The notes under the pieces: model-generated | The model's input: the letters and a program-made list of their open reading frames with translations, nothing else | Databases searched by the model: none | What the model was told of the DNA's origin: nothing | Assembly: GCA_903921605.1 (NCBI GenBank) | Contig: CAIXQV010000991.1 | Location: 97,598 to 161,597 of the forward strand | DNA from: an uncultured Planctomycetaceae bacterium | GTDB lineage: Bacteria > Planctomycetota > Planctomycetia > Planctomycetales > Planctomycetaceae | Reading direction: 5' to 3' | Length of the DNA: 64,000 nucleotides | Position numbers and translations under genes: made by a program | In this document: piece after piece, positions 54,032 through 62,629 of the stretch | Numbering within the stretch: the stretch's first letter is position 1 | How the letters are laid out: each line of letters starts with the position of its first letter

Positions 54032-55330
54032 TTACTTCAGATTGTAAACCAACAGCTTATCCATATCTCGCAGATACAGTTTGCCGTCGGCGATCACCGG
54101 ATGAGCCCATGCAGGCCGATTACTGCGTTCCGGTTGATCGAACCTTCCGAGTTCTGTGTATTTCTCATGGTCCGCGGCCAGAAGCACGACAGGCCCGTTT
54201 TCGTTTCGGAACACAATCTTTTTGTCGGCGTAGACAACTGAGCCTTTCATGCTGCGTTCTCGCCAGGCGGGCTTTCCTGTTTTGAGTTCGACGCAGGACA
54301 GCATGTCTCCGTTCGAGCCAAAAACGTGGCCATCCAGCAGCACCATTCCACCATGGTGGTTTTTCATGTCTTTGGTGAAGTAGACCTGTTTCGCCTGGAC
54401 GGATTTTCCTGTCGGAGTCAGCTGCACGAGTTCAGCACCAGTGCCGTAGTCAGAAGAGCTGAACACATAGTTGTCCACAACCAATGGTGTCGCGCAATTC
54501 GCAGTTCCGTTTGACGAAGCGTTCTGTCCCCACAATGGCTCACCGTCGTCGGCTCGCACACCGCAGATTCCCTTTGATGTAAAGATGACATACTGTTTGA
54601 CCTTTCCCATCGTCATCGCGACTGGTGATGCATAGGAAGCTGCCGGCTGTTCAGGGACCTTGCTCTTCCAAATTACGTTTCCGGACTTAGCATCGAGGGC
54701 GACGACTGTTGCATCGCTGCCACCCGGAGAGCAGATGACTTTGCCATCATCGATCAGCACGGACTCACTGATACCCCAGGTAATATTGCCACCGCCAAAC
54801 GTTTTCAGAATATTGACCTGCCAGACTATCTCGCCGTTGTCGGCTTTGAGACAACTCAGGTCGCCGTTGCCTCCCAAGGAATAGACCATGCCATCAATGA
54901 CGGTAGGCGTTCCTCGAGGGCCATTGCCCTGCCCTTCCTGATACTCGTCGCCGTTCCGAGTTTTCCAGACGATTTCTCCTGTTTTGCGATTCAGTGCGAT
55001 GACCTGTTCGCCTCCGTCGACATTGCCCATCGTGTACATCAATTCGCCGACCAGCGACACCGAGGCGTAGCCTTCGCCGATTCCTGAGATCGTCTGCAGC
55101 AGTTCCGGGCCGCCTTCCGGCCACTTGTCCGCAAGTCCTGATTCCAGACTCAAATTGTCACGTTGGGGACCGCGGAACTGATTCCAGTCACCTGCTGCGA
55201 GGGCCGTTGGTTTCGCTGCCGTTGCCGACTTCTTGCTGCGACTCGAACGACTTCCGGATTGTGCCTCAACGTCGTGGCAGATCAGTAGAACTGACAAAAT
55301 CAAACTGGTGCAACACACGAATCGCTTCAT
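54032..55330 (-). CDS. Secreted PQQ-like beta-propeller protein
   Basis: A 432-residue exported protein. The ATG at 55330 is preferred because GAGGAAGG lies ~5 bases upstream and it opens directly with a signal peptide (MKRFVCCTSLILSVLLIC…). A Ser/Arg/Lys-rich linker follows, then the planctomycete WNQFRGPQRDN start of a PQQ-type propeller. Blades read 'ALxxKTGEIVWKT', 'CLKADNGEIVWQ', 'ALDAKSGNVIWKS' and 'CVELKTGKPAW'. The fold is like BamB and PQQ dehydrogenases, but no cofactor ligands can be assigned. Probable periplasmic binding protein of unknown ligand. Confidence 0.83.
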   Translation of the reverse strand: MKRFVCCTSLILSVLLICHDVEAQSGSRSSRSKKSATAAKPTALAAGDWNQFRGPQRDNLSLESGLADKWPEGGPELLQTISGIGEGYASVSLVGELMYTMGNVDGGEQVIALNRKTGEIVWKTRNGDEYQEGQGNGPRGTPTVIDGMVYSLGGNGDLSCLKADNGEIVWQVNILKTFGGGNITWGISESVLIDDGKVICSPGGSDATVVALDAKSGNVIWKSKVPEQPAASYASPVAMTMGKVKQYVIFTSKGICGVRADDGEPLWGQNASSNGTANCATPLVVDNYVFSSSDYGTGAELVQLTPTGKSVQAKQVYFTKDMKNHHGGMVLLDGHVFGSNGDMLSCVELKTGKPAWRERSMKGSVVYADKKIVFRNENGPVVLLAADHEKYTELGRFDQPERSNRPAWAHPVIADGKLYLRDMDKLLVYNLK

Positions 55331-55526
55331 CGCCTTCCTCGCATCCTGTGAATCATTAGCCTCATGACATGAACTCACAGATTGTAACGACCTGGGTGTG
55401 CTCTTTGTCTAGTCCGAAGCGTTGTTCGCGTTATCCCGCTGTCTTGTCTCGATGGTCCATACGGGCATTTCAAATTGTTCGACAATCCTGAACTGATCAA
55501 ATTGGCTGTGGAATCGAAAGAATGAT

Positions 55527-56339
55527 TCAGAACGCGAAGCCAATTGTTTCTAGAAACGTCGCGATCGCGTTGTAGCTTCCATGCAGAATGATCGCAGACA
55601 ACAAGGCAGTCCCCGCGTAAGAAATCTGAGGAGTTGTTTTCTCTGCCTGAAACAATTTCCACATCCGCATGACTCCAACTCCAGCCAGCAGTGAGCATGA
55701 CGAATGAAGAAGCACGCAGATCGTCCATCGCCATTGGGCGAGGCTGACCGATGGATTTGGAATATAGAACCGCAGATAGATCACGTTCTCCACGGCTGCA
55801 AACGCCAGGCCGGACGCAAAACAGCAGATCAGAATCTGAGTCGAGGATCGAAACAACCAGGGACGCTTTTCAACAATCCAAAGTGGTATTGCGACCTTCA
55901 TAATCTCTTCGATCGTCGGACCGATTGCGATGATGGTCAGAAGTCCCGACTGCGTTGCACCCTCGATCAGTGTTCCCAGAATCGCCAGAGGTCCGCCAAT
56001 GATGGCCGTCAGGATGGTGATCAGCCACGACGTTTTAGCTGATGTCGATTCCCTCATTTGCAGATAGTAACCGAACCACGTCACCGCATGGTCTGGTGCT
56101 TCTCCAGAAAGGGATTGTGAGAGTCCGGGTTCGTCCCAGACGGAATGATCGACCTCTGGCCGAATGAACGAGTTTGTGTCAATTACAGGACTGTCGTTTA
56201 CGTCACCGTGATGCGTAACCTGCTTCATCCATGGCTCTGCGAAAACAGATTGATCCACAGCATCCGGTTGCATTGAAACAGGCACGACTGGCGGCGCGAA
56301 TGGCGACTCATCATTATCGGAAGGTTTGTGTTGAGGCAT
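55527..56339 (-). CDS. PrsW-family intramembrane metalloprotease
   Basis: A 270-residue membrane protein. A ~90-residue hydrophilic Pro/Asp-rich N-terminal region is followed by about six to seven hydrophobic helices carrying the PrsW motifs: EEIMK (Glu144-Glu145…Lys148), the AAVENVIYL helix, a His in VLLHSSCSLLAGVG, and ILHGSYN near the C-terminus. PrsW enzymes (M82) cut regulators such as anti-sigma factors inside the membrane. No anti-sigma gene is adjacent, so the substrate is unknown. The longer frame begins with TTG, so the ATG at 56339 is used. Confidence 0.83.
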   Translation of the reverse strand: MPQHKPSDNDESPFAPPVVPVSMQPDAVDQSVFAEPWMKQVTHHGDVNDSPVIDTNSFIRPEVDHSVWDEPGLSQSLSGEAPDHAVTWFGYYLQMRESTSAKTSWLITILTAIIGGPLAILGTLIEGATQSGLLTIIAIGPTIEEIMKVAIPLWIVEKRPWLFRSSTQILICCFASGLAFAAVENVIYLRFYIPNPSVSLAQWRWTICVLLHSSCSLLAGVGVMRMWKLFQAEKTTPQISYAGTALLSAIILHGSYNAIATFLETIGFAF

Positions 56340-56442
56340 GGAACAAACAGACTTCACCAGCAAGAGACGAATGGCCCTGCATGCCTCCTCGGTTAAGTCA
56401 CCGCGACCATGCCTTCAGGCGGCCATGCAATTTTCATTTGCA

Positions 56443-56919
56443 TCAATGCTTTGGGTGAGCGACGTAAGCGGTTGCTGTGGCGATCACGACGGCCATCGGC
56501 AGGCTGTTTTTGGACTTGGCAACGCCCGTGATATTGGCCGAGTTGACACGCAGGTTACAGATCGCATTAAATCCCTGTTGCCGAGCTTGATCGATAAGGC
56601 GAACGATCGCTTCTCTTTTTGCACGGACTTGAAGTGTCTGCAGAGATTTGATTTCTCCGCCAAAAAAACCTCGCCAGCCGGCAAGCCAGCTCTTCAGATA
56701 GTCGCTGCCAATCACGACCTCAGACATCACGATGGTTGGATCCTGCATGCCTGAGGCGGCCAGTGGAAATGTCTTCAGGTTCGTCACGAGGAAATCACGA
56801 TTGGCGGCTTCCTTCTGATCCAGCTCCGCAAAATGATTCTTTTCGACCGAGCGGCCAATAATCATCCCGCAGACAACCAGAGGAACCGCAAAGAATAACA
56901 GAGAAAAAATGAGTTCCAT
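56443..56919 (-). CDS. Membrane-anchored YbjQ-family (UPF0145) protein
   Basis: A 158-residue protein with an N-terminal transmembrane helix (residues ~3-23), then a YbjQ-like domain: SEVVIGSDYLKSWLAGWRGFFGGE, RAKREAIVRLIDQARQQG and FNAICNLRVNS. CTGGAG lies ~8 bases before the ATG. It is 28 bases downstream of a second, soluble YbjQ-family gene on the same strand, so the two are probably co-transcribed. YbjQ-type domains form pentamers in known structures; function unknown. Confidence 0.8.
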   Translation of the reverse strand: MELIFSLLFFAVPLVVCGMIIGRSVEKNHFAELDQKEAANRDFLVTNLKTFPLAASGMQDPTIVMSEVVIGSDYLKSWLAGWRGFFGGEIKSLQTLQVRAKREAIVRLIDQARQQGFNAICNLRVNSANITGVAKSKNSLPMAVVIATATAYVAHPKH

Positions 56920-56947
56920 GAAGTCGACTCCAGCTTAAAAAAGAGAT

Positions 56948-57271
56948 TCAGCCGATCTTCCGCAACATGACTGCTGTTCCATAGGCATACAGCTCCGCAG
57001 CTCCCGCCGTCACAGCGCTGGTGGTGAAACGCACGTTGACGACGGCATCTGCTCCTAACTGCTGAGCCTGTGCCATCATTCTCTGCACGGCCTCACGTCG
57101 AGATTCCGTCAGCAACTCGGTGTAGCCTTTCAGCTCGCCTCCAACGAGATTCTTGAGCCCTGCGGCAATGTCACGCCCCGCATGTTTTGTGCGGACCGTG
57201 TTTCCCTGCACAAGGCCCTTCATCTCAGTGATCTCGTAGCCTGTAACAGTTTCTGTGTTCGTGATGATCAT
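56948..57271 (-). CDS. YbjQ-family (UPF0145) protein
   Basis: A 107-residue protein matching YbjQ over its whole length: IITNTETVTGYEI, GLVQGNTVRTKHAGRDI, VGGELKGYTELLTESRREA, GADAVVNVRF and AYGTAVML. Cytoplasmic by sequence. It lies just upstream of the membrane-anchored relative, suggesting a gene pair. The older annotation as a heavy-metal-binding domain is not supported by visible metal ligands. Confidence 0.9.
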   Translation of the reverse strand: MIITNTETVTGYEITEMKGLVQGNTVRTKHAGRDIAAGLKNLVGGELKGYTELLTESRREAVQRMMAQAQQLGADAVVNVRFTTSAVTAGAAELYAYGTAVMLRKIG

Positions 57272-57358
57272 GGTGCTGCCTGTGGTGTTGGATGAATGGA
57301 AAGGCTCCAGAGCGTCGATGCTGAAAAGTTATCATGGAATGCATCCGGTGCATAGTCT

Positions 57359-58084
57359 TCAGAAACGCAGGTAGAAGTCACGTGTGAGCTTTCGAAACGA
57401 TTCCGTGTAATCGTGGTGTTGCTCGTTCTCAATAATCAGCTCCTGCGGGATCACTGGTGATTCCGCAGGCACTGTTTCGAACTCCAGCAGGACGCGGTGA
57501 GGCGACAGACTGGGTTTCGATCGGACATGACATTGGCGGCGACAGAAGAGATTCCGCTGATGGGCTGAGTGAATAAAAGACGTTGAATCTCCAGAGGGCA
57601 GCACGACGGCAAAGCGGCCGGAACTATGCAGCAGCAGTCTTACAGAATTCAGCAGTTCGTCGTGACTCAAGGAGTCTGTATGGCGGGCCAGATTGCGACG
57701 AATCTCGTTCGATTTCAATGAGTCAGCAAACCAGGGAGGATTTGAGACGATCAGCGAGTAGGCCTTATTACGCAGGCCGCTGGAAGCAAAGCTTTGGATT
57801 GTCTGGTGATGCAGGTTCAGTCGGTCAGGCCATGGACTTGAAGAAAAGTTTCTCGCTGCCTGTTCAGCAGCATTTGGCTCAACCTCCACTGCGTCGACGA
57901 TCGCATTCGGAAACCGCTGAGCCATCATCAGGGCGATCAGGCCTGTACCAGTGCCGATATCGAGGATTCGTTCCGGTTGTTCGGCCTGCGCCCATGCTCC
58001 CAGCAGAATGCCGTCCGTGCCGATTTTCATCGCACAGCGATCCTGGTGAACTACAAATTGTTTGAAGCGAAAAGAATTCTCCAT
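57359..58084 (-). CDS. TrmN6/YfiC-like tRNA1(Val) adenine-N6 methyltransferase
   Basis: A 241-residue class I SAM methyltransferase. It has the N-terminal FRFKQFVVHQDRCAMKIGTDGILLGAWA block typical of YfiC/TrmN6, SAM motif I ILDIGTGTGLIALMM, and the catalytic NPPWF (N6-adenine type NPP[YFW]). The known enzyme methylates A37 of tRNA-Val. The match is over the full family length, but RNA specificity cannot be proved by sequence. Confidence 0.85.
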   Translation of the reverse strand: MENSFRFKQFVVHQDRCAMKIGTDGILLGAWAQAEQPERILDIGTGTGLIALMMAQRFPNAIVDAVEVEPNAAEQAARNFSSSPWPDRLNLHHQTIQSFASSGLRNKAYSLIVSNPPWFADSLKSNEIRRNLARHTDSLSHDELLNSVRLLLHSSGRFAVVLPSGDSTSFIHSAHQRNLFCRRQCHVRSKPSLSPHRVLLEFETVPAESPVIPQELIIENEQHHDYTESFRKLTRDFYLRF

Positions 58085-58167
58085 CTCATGAGGCTCTCAG
58101 AATCGCCGCCGATTACAATCCAAGGTCGGTGACATTGCCCCCCCCCAGTTCTTTGGATCCGTAAGAA

Positions 58168-59079
58168 ATGAACCACTCTGCCCTCGCCTTTGTGTTAACC
58201 GTGGCCCTTACTACCCTGAGCCAGGCTCAGGAACCGGCGATTCGAGTTGTCGTATGGGATGAACAGCAGCCAGCACAAAAACAAGCTTACGAGAACTTTC
58301 TGGGCAATGCGATTGCAGAGCATCTGACAAAGCAGCCCGGGCTGAGGGTCATCTCTGCGAATCTTAGCCAGCCCGATAAGGGGCTGCCCTCAACGCTGCT
58401 GGACAACACCGATGTGCTGGTCTGGTGGGGGCATGTGCGACACGATGAGATTTCTCCGGAAGTCTCACGAGACATCGTTGCCAGAATCAAAGACGGACGA
58501 CTGGCTCTGATCGCTCTCCATTCCGCTCACTGGGCCAATCCATTTGTTGAAGCGATGAACGAGCGAACTCGTGAGGACGCTCGTCGGCGTTATCCGGATC
58601 CTCCTGCCGGGCCGCCGGTTCAGTTTGAGTTTGTCGCACCCGAGGGCCGATTTGTCCCGACGGCAGATTCAATCAGAACGCCAGCGTACTATGCAAAACG
58701 TCGCGGCAGCTCGCTCTCCGTTCGAGTTGATCTGCCGAATTGCGTATTCCCTTCTTACCGGCCTGATGGCAAACCGAGCACCGTGAAGGTTTTGAAGGCT
58801 GACCATCCTGTAGCCGCTGGGTTGCCTGCTTCATTCGAGATCCCTCAGACCGAGATGTACTCGGATCCGTTTCACGTGCCAGAGCCGGATGAAGTACTCT
58901 TCGAAGAGACTTGGGAAGCCGGTGAAAGTTTTCGAAGTGGTCTCATCTGGAAGATCGGGAACGGTCGAGTGTTCTATTTTCGCCCAGGACACGAAACCTA
59001 TCCCGTCTACAAACAAGAGCTGCCACTGCGAATCATCACGAACGCAGCGTTGTGGCTTGGCAAGTCAAACGTGGACTAA
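58168..59079 (+). CDS. Secreted ThuA-like protein
   Basis: A 303-residue protein with an N-terminal signal peptide (to ~LSQAQ, residue 21) and a ThuA fold related to class I glutamine amidotransferases: IRVVVWDEQQP, DVLVWWGHVRHDEIS, LIALHSAHWANPF and IGNGRVFYFRPGHE. The catalytic Cys of amidotransferases is not present. ThuA proteins take part in disaccharide (trehalose/sucrose keto-derivative) use, and secreted forms are abundant in planctomycetes. Substrate unknown; it stands alone here. Confidence 0.87.
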   Translation: MNHSALAFVLTVALTTLSQAQEPAIRVVVWDEQQPAQKQAYENFLGNAIAEHLTKQPGLRVISANLSQPDKGLPSTLLDNTDVLVWWGHVRHDEISPEVSRDIVARIKDGRLALIALHSAHWANPFVEAMNERTREDARRRYPDPPAGPPVQFEFVAPEGRFVPTADSIRTPAYYAKRRGSSLSVRVDLPNCVFPSYRPDGKPSTVKVLKADHPVAAGLPASFEIPQTEMYSDPFHVPEPDEVLFEETWEAGESFRSGLIWKIGNGRVFYFRPGHETYPVYKQELPLRIITNAALWLGKSNVD

Positions 59080-59102
59080 GCTTCATGCCCTCCGGGAATG
59101 CG

Positions 59103-59226
59103 GCAGCCTGCAGCCGCCTTGGTGAGGGCAGCCTGCTGCCAAACCGTGAGCCTGAATGCTCTTTCGAGTTCAAATCGATTGTCCACAGCAGGCTGTGAAG
59201 TGGAAAGTTGCAGCGGGCTGCAGCAG
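59103..59226. repeat. Nested inverted repeats (CAGCCTGC type)
   Basis: The outer arms CTGCAGCC (59108-59115) and GGCTGCAG (59216-59223) enclose inner arms CAGCCTGCTG (59129-59138) and CAGCAGGCTG (59186-59195). The nested arrangement can fold as one long interrupted hairpin in RNA or DNA. It fills most of the ~300-bp gap between two plus-strand genes, which is otherwise empty. Confidence 0.6.
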
Positions 59227-59381
59227 TCCAAAGAACGGGAAGGATCGAGGTGATCTGGCGTTGGAGAACCTCGCGGTTTTCGATGAATTCTGGTAGGCTC
59301 CTGGCACGCGAGGTGAGACTGTCGTCAACAATCGTACGCACAATCTCTGTCCCTCGAATGAAGAATTCATCCAGTGGTTTA

Positions 59382-60077
59382 ATGGCCACGACTACGCTCA
59401 CCATGAATCTCAGTCCCCAGCATCAGCGTGAAATCCGAGAACTACTTGCGACTGGTCATCTTGATCAGGTCGTTATGCGTTATCGTGAAATCACCGGGTG
59501 CGATGTGGCAACGGCAGAGGCGGAAATTGACGCCATGGCTTCGAGCAGTTCAGCGGAAAAAGCGGCGACTGTCGATCATGTGGTTGTTGATGAATCACGT
59601 TCGTCGGGATCAGCCTGGACACTCATCACCGCGATCATGATCTTCGTTGCGATTCTTGGCACGGTATATCTCTATCTGTTCCCAAGAATGCAGGGTGAGT
59701 ATGTCTCGTCGACTTCGACTCTCGAGCTTCATGCCATAAGTTCGTCGGAAGATGCCGGCAGTCTATCGCTGACTTTGCCTGATGGCTCAGAAGTCATCGT
59801 GGATGATGAGACTCTGCTGAACGCGGCCGATTTTTCCGTATTCCGAGGAGATGAATTCCAGCAGCCTGCAAGTCTGACGTTGTATCTTTCCGAGTCGGGC
59901 CGCGAACGCCTGAGAACTCCTGAAGTGATGGCTGCCAAAGAACTGGTCGTCATTTTGAACGGCCGTGCGATTGCTCGCACTCAGCCTACGGAATGGACAG
60001 AGTCAAGCATGGTCATTGAACTGCCGGGACTGTTTTCGTCTGACGTCAATGAGATTTTTGCCCGACTGACGCAATGA
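59382..60077 (+). CDS. Membrane protein with SecD-head-like domain
   Basis: About 231 residues. The N-terminal ~50 residues are helical (QHQREIRELLATGHLDQVVMRYREITG), resembling short planctomycete UBA-like or ribosomal-type helices. A single transmembrane helix (AWTLITAIMIFVAILGTVYL, ~residues 80-100) follows. The extracytoplasmic C-terminal domain has a pattern like the SecD/SecDF P1 head (LYLSESGRERLRTPEV…, LVVILNGRAIARTQP…). That likeness is an impression from strand order and is not certain. ATGs at 59382 and 59403 are both possible starts and neither has a strong ribosome site. Function unknown. Confidence 0.6.
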   Translation: MATTTLTMNLSPQHQREIRELLATGHLDQVVMRYREITGCDVATAEAEIDAMASSSSAEKAATVDHVVVDESRSSGSAWTLITAIMIFVAILGTVYLYLFPRMQGEYVSSTSTLELHAISSSEDAGSLSLTLPDGSEVIVDDETLLNAADFSVFRGDEFQQPASLTLYLSESGRERLRTPEVMAAKELVVILNGRAIARTQPTEWTESSMVIELPGLFSSDVNEIFARLTQ

Positions 60078-60110
60078 ACTGGCTACGCTGATTGCCCGTT
60101 GACTTGAGGC

Positions 60111-60869
60111 TTAACGAGTTTGTTCGTCGGACGTTGCAGCTTTCTTCTCATCCGGGCATTTCCAGAGTTTGTACAGCAGTTCGAACATCTCCGGATCGTG
60201 CTTCTGTAATTCTTCCTTGTTGAACGGGAAGAAGTCATTCGTCGAAAAGAAGGCTTCGCTGCATTCGGCGAAATATTCCATGGGGTTTGTCATAGCATAC
60301 GCCTTCACTCGAGCTGACCGGCCATCTCCGAATCGTTGTTCAACCTCGTCATAGAGTCCTGCTGCGCGGGCTCTTTCGAATGCGGCTTGAACGTCCTTGT
60401 TTGCGAACCCATCTGGAAGAAATCGATCGTGATAAGCGTGAGCCAATTCATGCAGAGCAAAGTTGGGCATGCGTTTGGTTTCACGTTCGAAGATCTGAAT
60501 GTTGGTGAATTCTACCGCCTTTGCCATCACGGGATCGCGGTTATTGTCCTTCAGCCAGCCAGCTCCGGGATGATATTCTGCTCGCTGCTGTGAATCCGGG
60601 TACTCAGGCGAAAAATACAGCGGCACTTTTTGAAGTTCGGCCACAGCTTCGGACGGCACGACACGAGTGATCTCCTGCAATTGAGCCTTCAGCAGCTCCA
60701 GGGCTTTGGCCGTCGCTGCCTTTTCTTCTCTTAGGAGTTTATTGTCAACATGGAGGTTCCAGCCTTCGACCGTCGAGGTACTGCGTTTGATCTTTGGCTC
60801 GTCGAACAGACCAAACGCCGTTGTCGATGCAATGCAGGCCAGCACGAACAAGAGATTCCGGAAGTTCAT
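60111..60869 (-). CDS. Secreted zincin (HExxH) metallopeptidase-like protein
   Basis: A 252-residue exported protein. The ATG at 60869 gives a signal peptide directly (MNFRNLLFVLACIASTTAFG); the frame stays open 25 codons upstream. The zinc motif HELAHAYHD places His140, Glu141 and His144. A downstream EYFAE (Glu198/Glu202) may provide the third ligand, as in gluzincin-type or anthrax-lethal-factor-like peptidases. It ends with a helical, charged C-terminus. Substrate unknown; it is divergent from the decarboxylase gene. Confidence 0.75.
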   Translation of the reverse strand: MNFRNLLFVLACIASTTAFGLFDEPKIKRSTSTVEGWNLHVDNKLLREEKAATAKALELLKAQLQEITRVVPSEAVAELQKVPLYFSPEYPDSQQRAEYHPGAGWLKDNNRDPVMAKAVEFTNIQIFERETKRMPNFALHELAHAYHDRFLPDGFANKDVQAAFERARAAGLYDEVEQRFGDGRSARVKAYAMTNPMEYFAECSEAFFSTNDFFPFNKEELQKHDPEMFELLYKLWKCPDEKKAATSDEQTR

Positions 60870-61037
60870 AGAGGCTAATTTCCTGAGTGATGTGTTTCTT
60901 CGGTCGGGAAAGTTCAGGACGTTCTGGCAACAATCGAAGAGCATTGCATGTCCTCCGTGGGAGGCATTCTCGATTCATGTTACCCGATGCTCAATGCAGT
61001 TATACTGCGCGAACGGTCTCCAGTCACGAATCCCCCG

Positions 61038-62471
61038 ATGCTGAGCAAGTTGATGTCTCCTGAGGAATTCCGAAAGTATGGTCACGCGGTCGTCGACTGG
61101 ATTGCTGACTACCGAACCAGGCTTGAGACATTACCTGTGATGGCGAAAACGGCACCCGGGGAAGTTCGAGCGATGTTGCCGGACTCACCGCCGGAGCACG
61201 CGGAATCTTTCGATTCGATTCTCAGCGATCTTGATCGAGTTGTCCTGCCGGGACTTTCACTTTGGCAACATCCCCGATTCTTTGGATACTTCCCTGCGAA
61301 CAGCTCACTGGCCAGCGTCCTAGGAGACTTTCTCAGCACAGGTCTGGGAGTGCTTGGTCTTGCCTGGCAGTCCAGCCCGGCTCTGACAGAGATTGAAGAA
61401 GTGGCAACCGATTGGTTGAGGCAAATGGTCGGTTTGTCCTCCGCCTGGAATGGAGTGATTCAGGACACTGCTTCGACCAGCACATTGATCGCTCTACTCT
61501 CTGCGCGAGAACGCACGACGGACTACAGCCTGGCACGAGGTGGACTTCAGGACGAAAAAGATCCACTGGTTGTCTATGTGACTTCCCATAGTCACAGTTC
61601 TGTCGACAAAGCCGCGTTGCTGGCTGGGTTTGGTCGAGCCAACATTCGGGTTGTGGCTCATGATAGCTCCTTTGCCATGAAACCCGATGCGCTGGAACTG
61701 GCGATTGAGGACGATAAAGCCGCTGGAAGGATTCCTTGTGCTGTCGTAGCGACAACCGGGACGACAACCACGACGGCGTTCGATCCGATTCTGGCCATCG
61801 CGAAAGTGACAACTCATCACGGGCTTTGGCTGCATGTCGATGCGGCCATGGCTGGTTCAGCGATGATTCTGCCGGAGTTTCGCAGCCTGTGGGACGGAAT
61901 TGAAAGTGCCGATTCGATTGTGCTCAACCCACACAAGTGGCTGGGAGTTGCCTTCGATTGTTCTGTGTACTTCGTCAGAGATTCACAACATTTGATTCGA
62001 GTGATGTCGACGAATCCCAGTTACCTGCAAACCTCCGCAGACGGACAAGTAAAAAACTACCGCGATTGGGGGCTTCCCCTTGGGCGTCGCTTTCGAGCTC
62101 TCAAGCTTTGGTTCCTGATTCGAGAGCAGGGAGTCACTGGCCTGCAGCAGCGATTACGGCGAGACATCGAGAACGCTCGCTGGTTGGCCGAGCAGGTTCG
62201 CCAGACACCGGGCTGGAAGGTACTGGCCCCCGTTTCGTTACAAACAGTCTGTTTGCGATACGAGCCTGTTGGGATGACTGGGGAGTTGCTTGATCAGTTC
62301 ACATTGAACTGGGTTAATCAGTTGAATCGGTCCGGCTACACGTATTTGACTCCAGCAGTTCTGGAGGGCCGGTGGATGGTTCGAGTTTCCATCGGAGCTG
62401 AGCAAACAGAGCGGGTTCATGTGGAACAGCTTTGGTATGCTTTGCAGTCGGCTGTTTTGCGGACAACGTAA
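61038..62471 (+). CDS. Group II PLP-dependent (aromatic amino acid type) decarboxylase
   Basis: About 477 residues of the aromatic-L-amino-acid/tyrosine decarboxylase family. Landmarks are FRKYGHAVVDWIADY, LPGLSLWQHPRFFGYFPAN, GVIQDTASTSTL, SHSHSSVDKAA, LWLHVDAAMAGSA, and the PLP lysine Lys300 in NPHKW. These enzymes decarboxylate aromatic (sometimes other) amino acids to amines. Substrate choice cannot be read reliably. The start is uncertain: ATG 61038 or 61053 fits the family N-terminus, although the frame is open to 60948. No transporter is adjacent. Confidence 0.87.
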   Translation: MLSKLMSPEEFRKYGHAVVDWIADYRTRLETLPVMAKTAPGEVRAMLPDSPPEHAESFDSILSDLDRVVLPGLSLWQHPRFFGYFPANSSLASVLGDFLSTGLGVLGLAWQSSPALTEIEEVATDWLRQMVGLSSAWNGVIQDTASTSTLIALLSARERTTDYSLARGGLQDEKDPLVVYVTSHSHSSVDKAALLAGFGRANIRVVAHDSSFAMKPDALELAIEDDKAAGRIPCAVVATTGTTTTTAFDPILAIAKVTTHHGLWLHVDAAMAGSAMILPEFRSLWDGIESADSIVLNPHKWLGVAFDCSVYFVRDSQHLIRVMSTNPSYLQTSADGQVKNYRDWGLPLGRRFRALKLWFLIREQGVTGLQQRLRRDIENARWLAEQVRQTPGWKVLAPVSLQTVCLRYEPVGMTGELLDQFTLNWVNQLNRSGYTYLTPAVLEGRWMVRVSIGAEQTERVHVEQLWYALQSAVLRTT

Positions 62472-62629
62472 CTTCAGGGACGAGCATTAACGGAAAGCGA
62501 GGAAGACTTGCATTCCGGATCCCTGCGGACGATCCTCCAGTCTGCCACCAATCAAAAAACAATTGAGTCTGAGATTCACATCACGTCTGAGACTCGCTCC
62601 CTGTTGTTTCCAACTGTTCGGAGTCTGTC

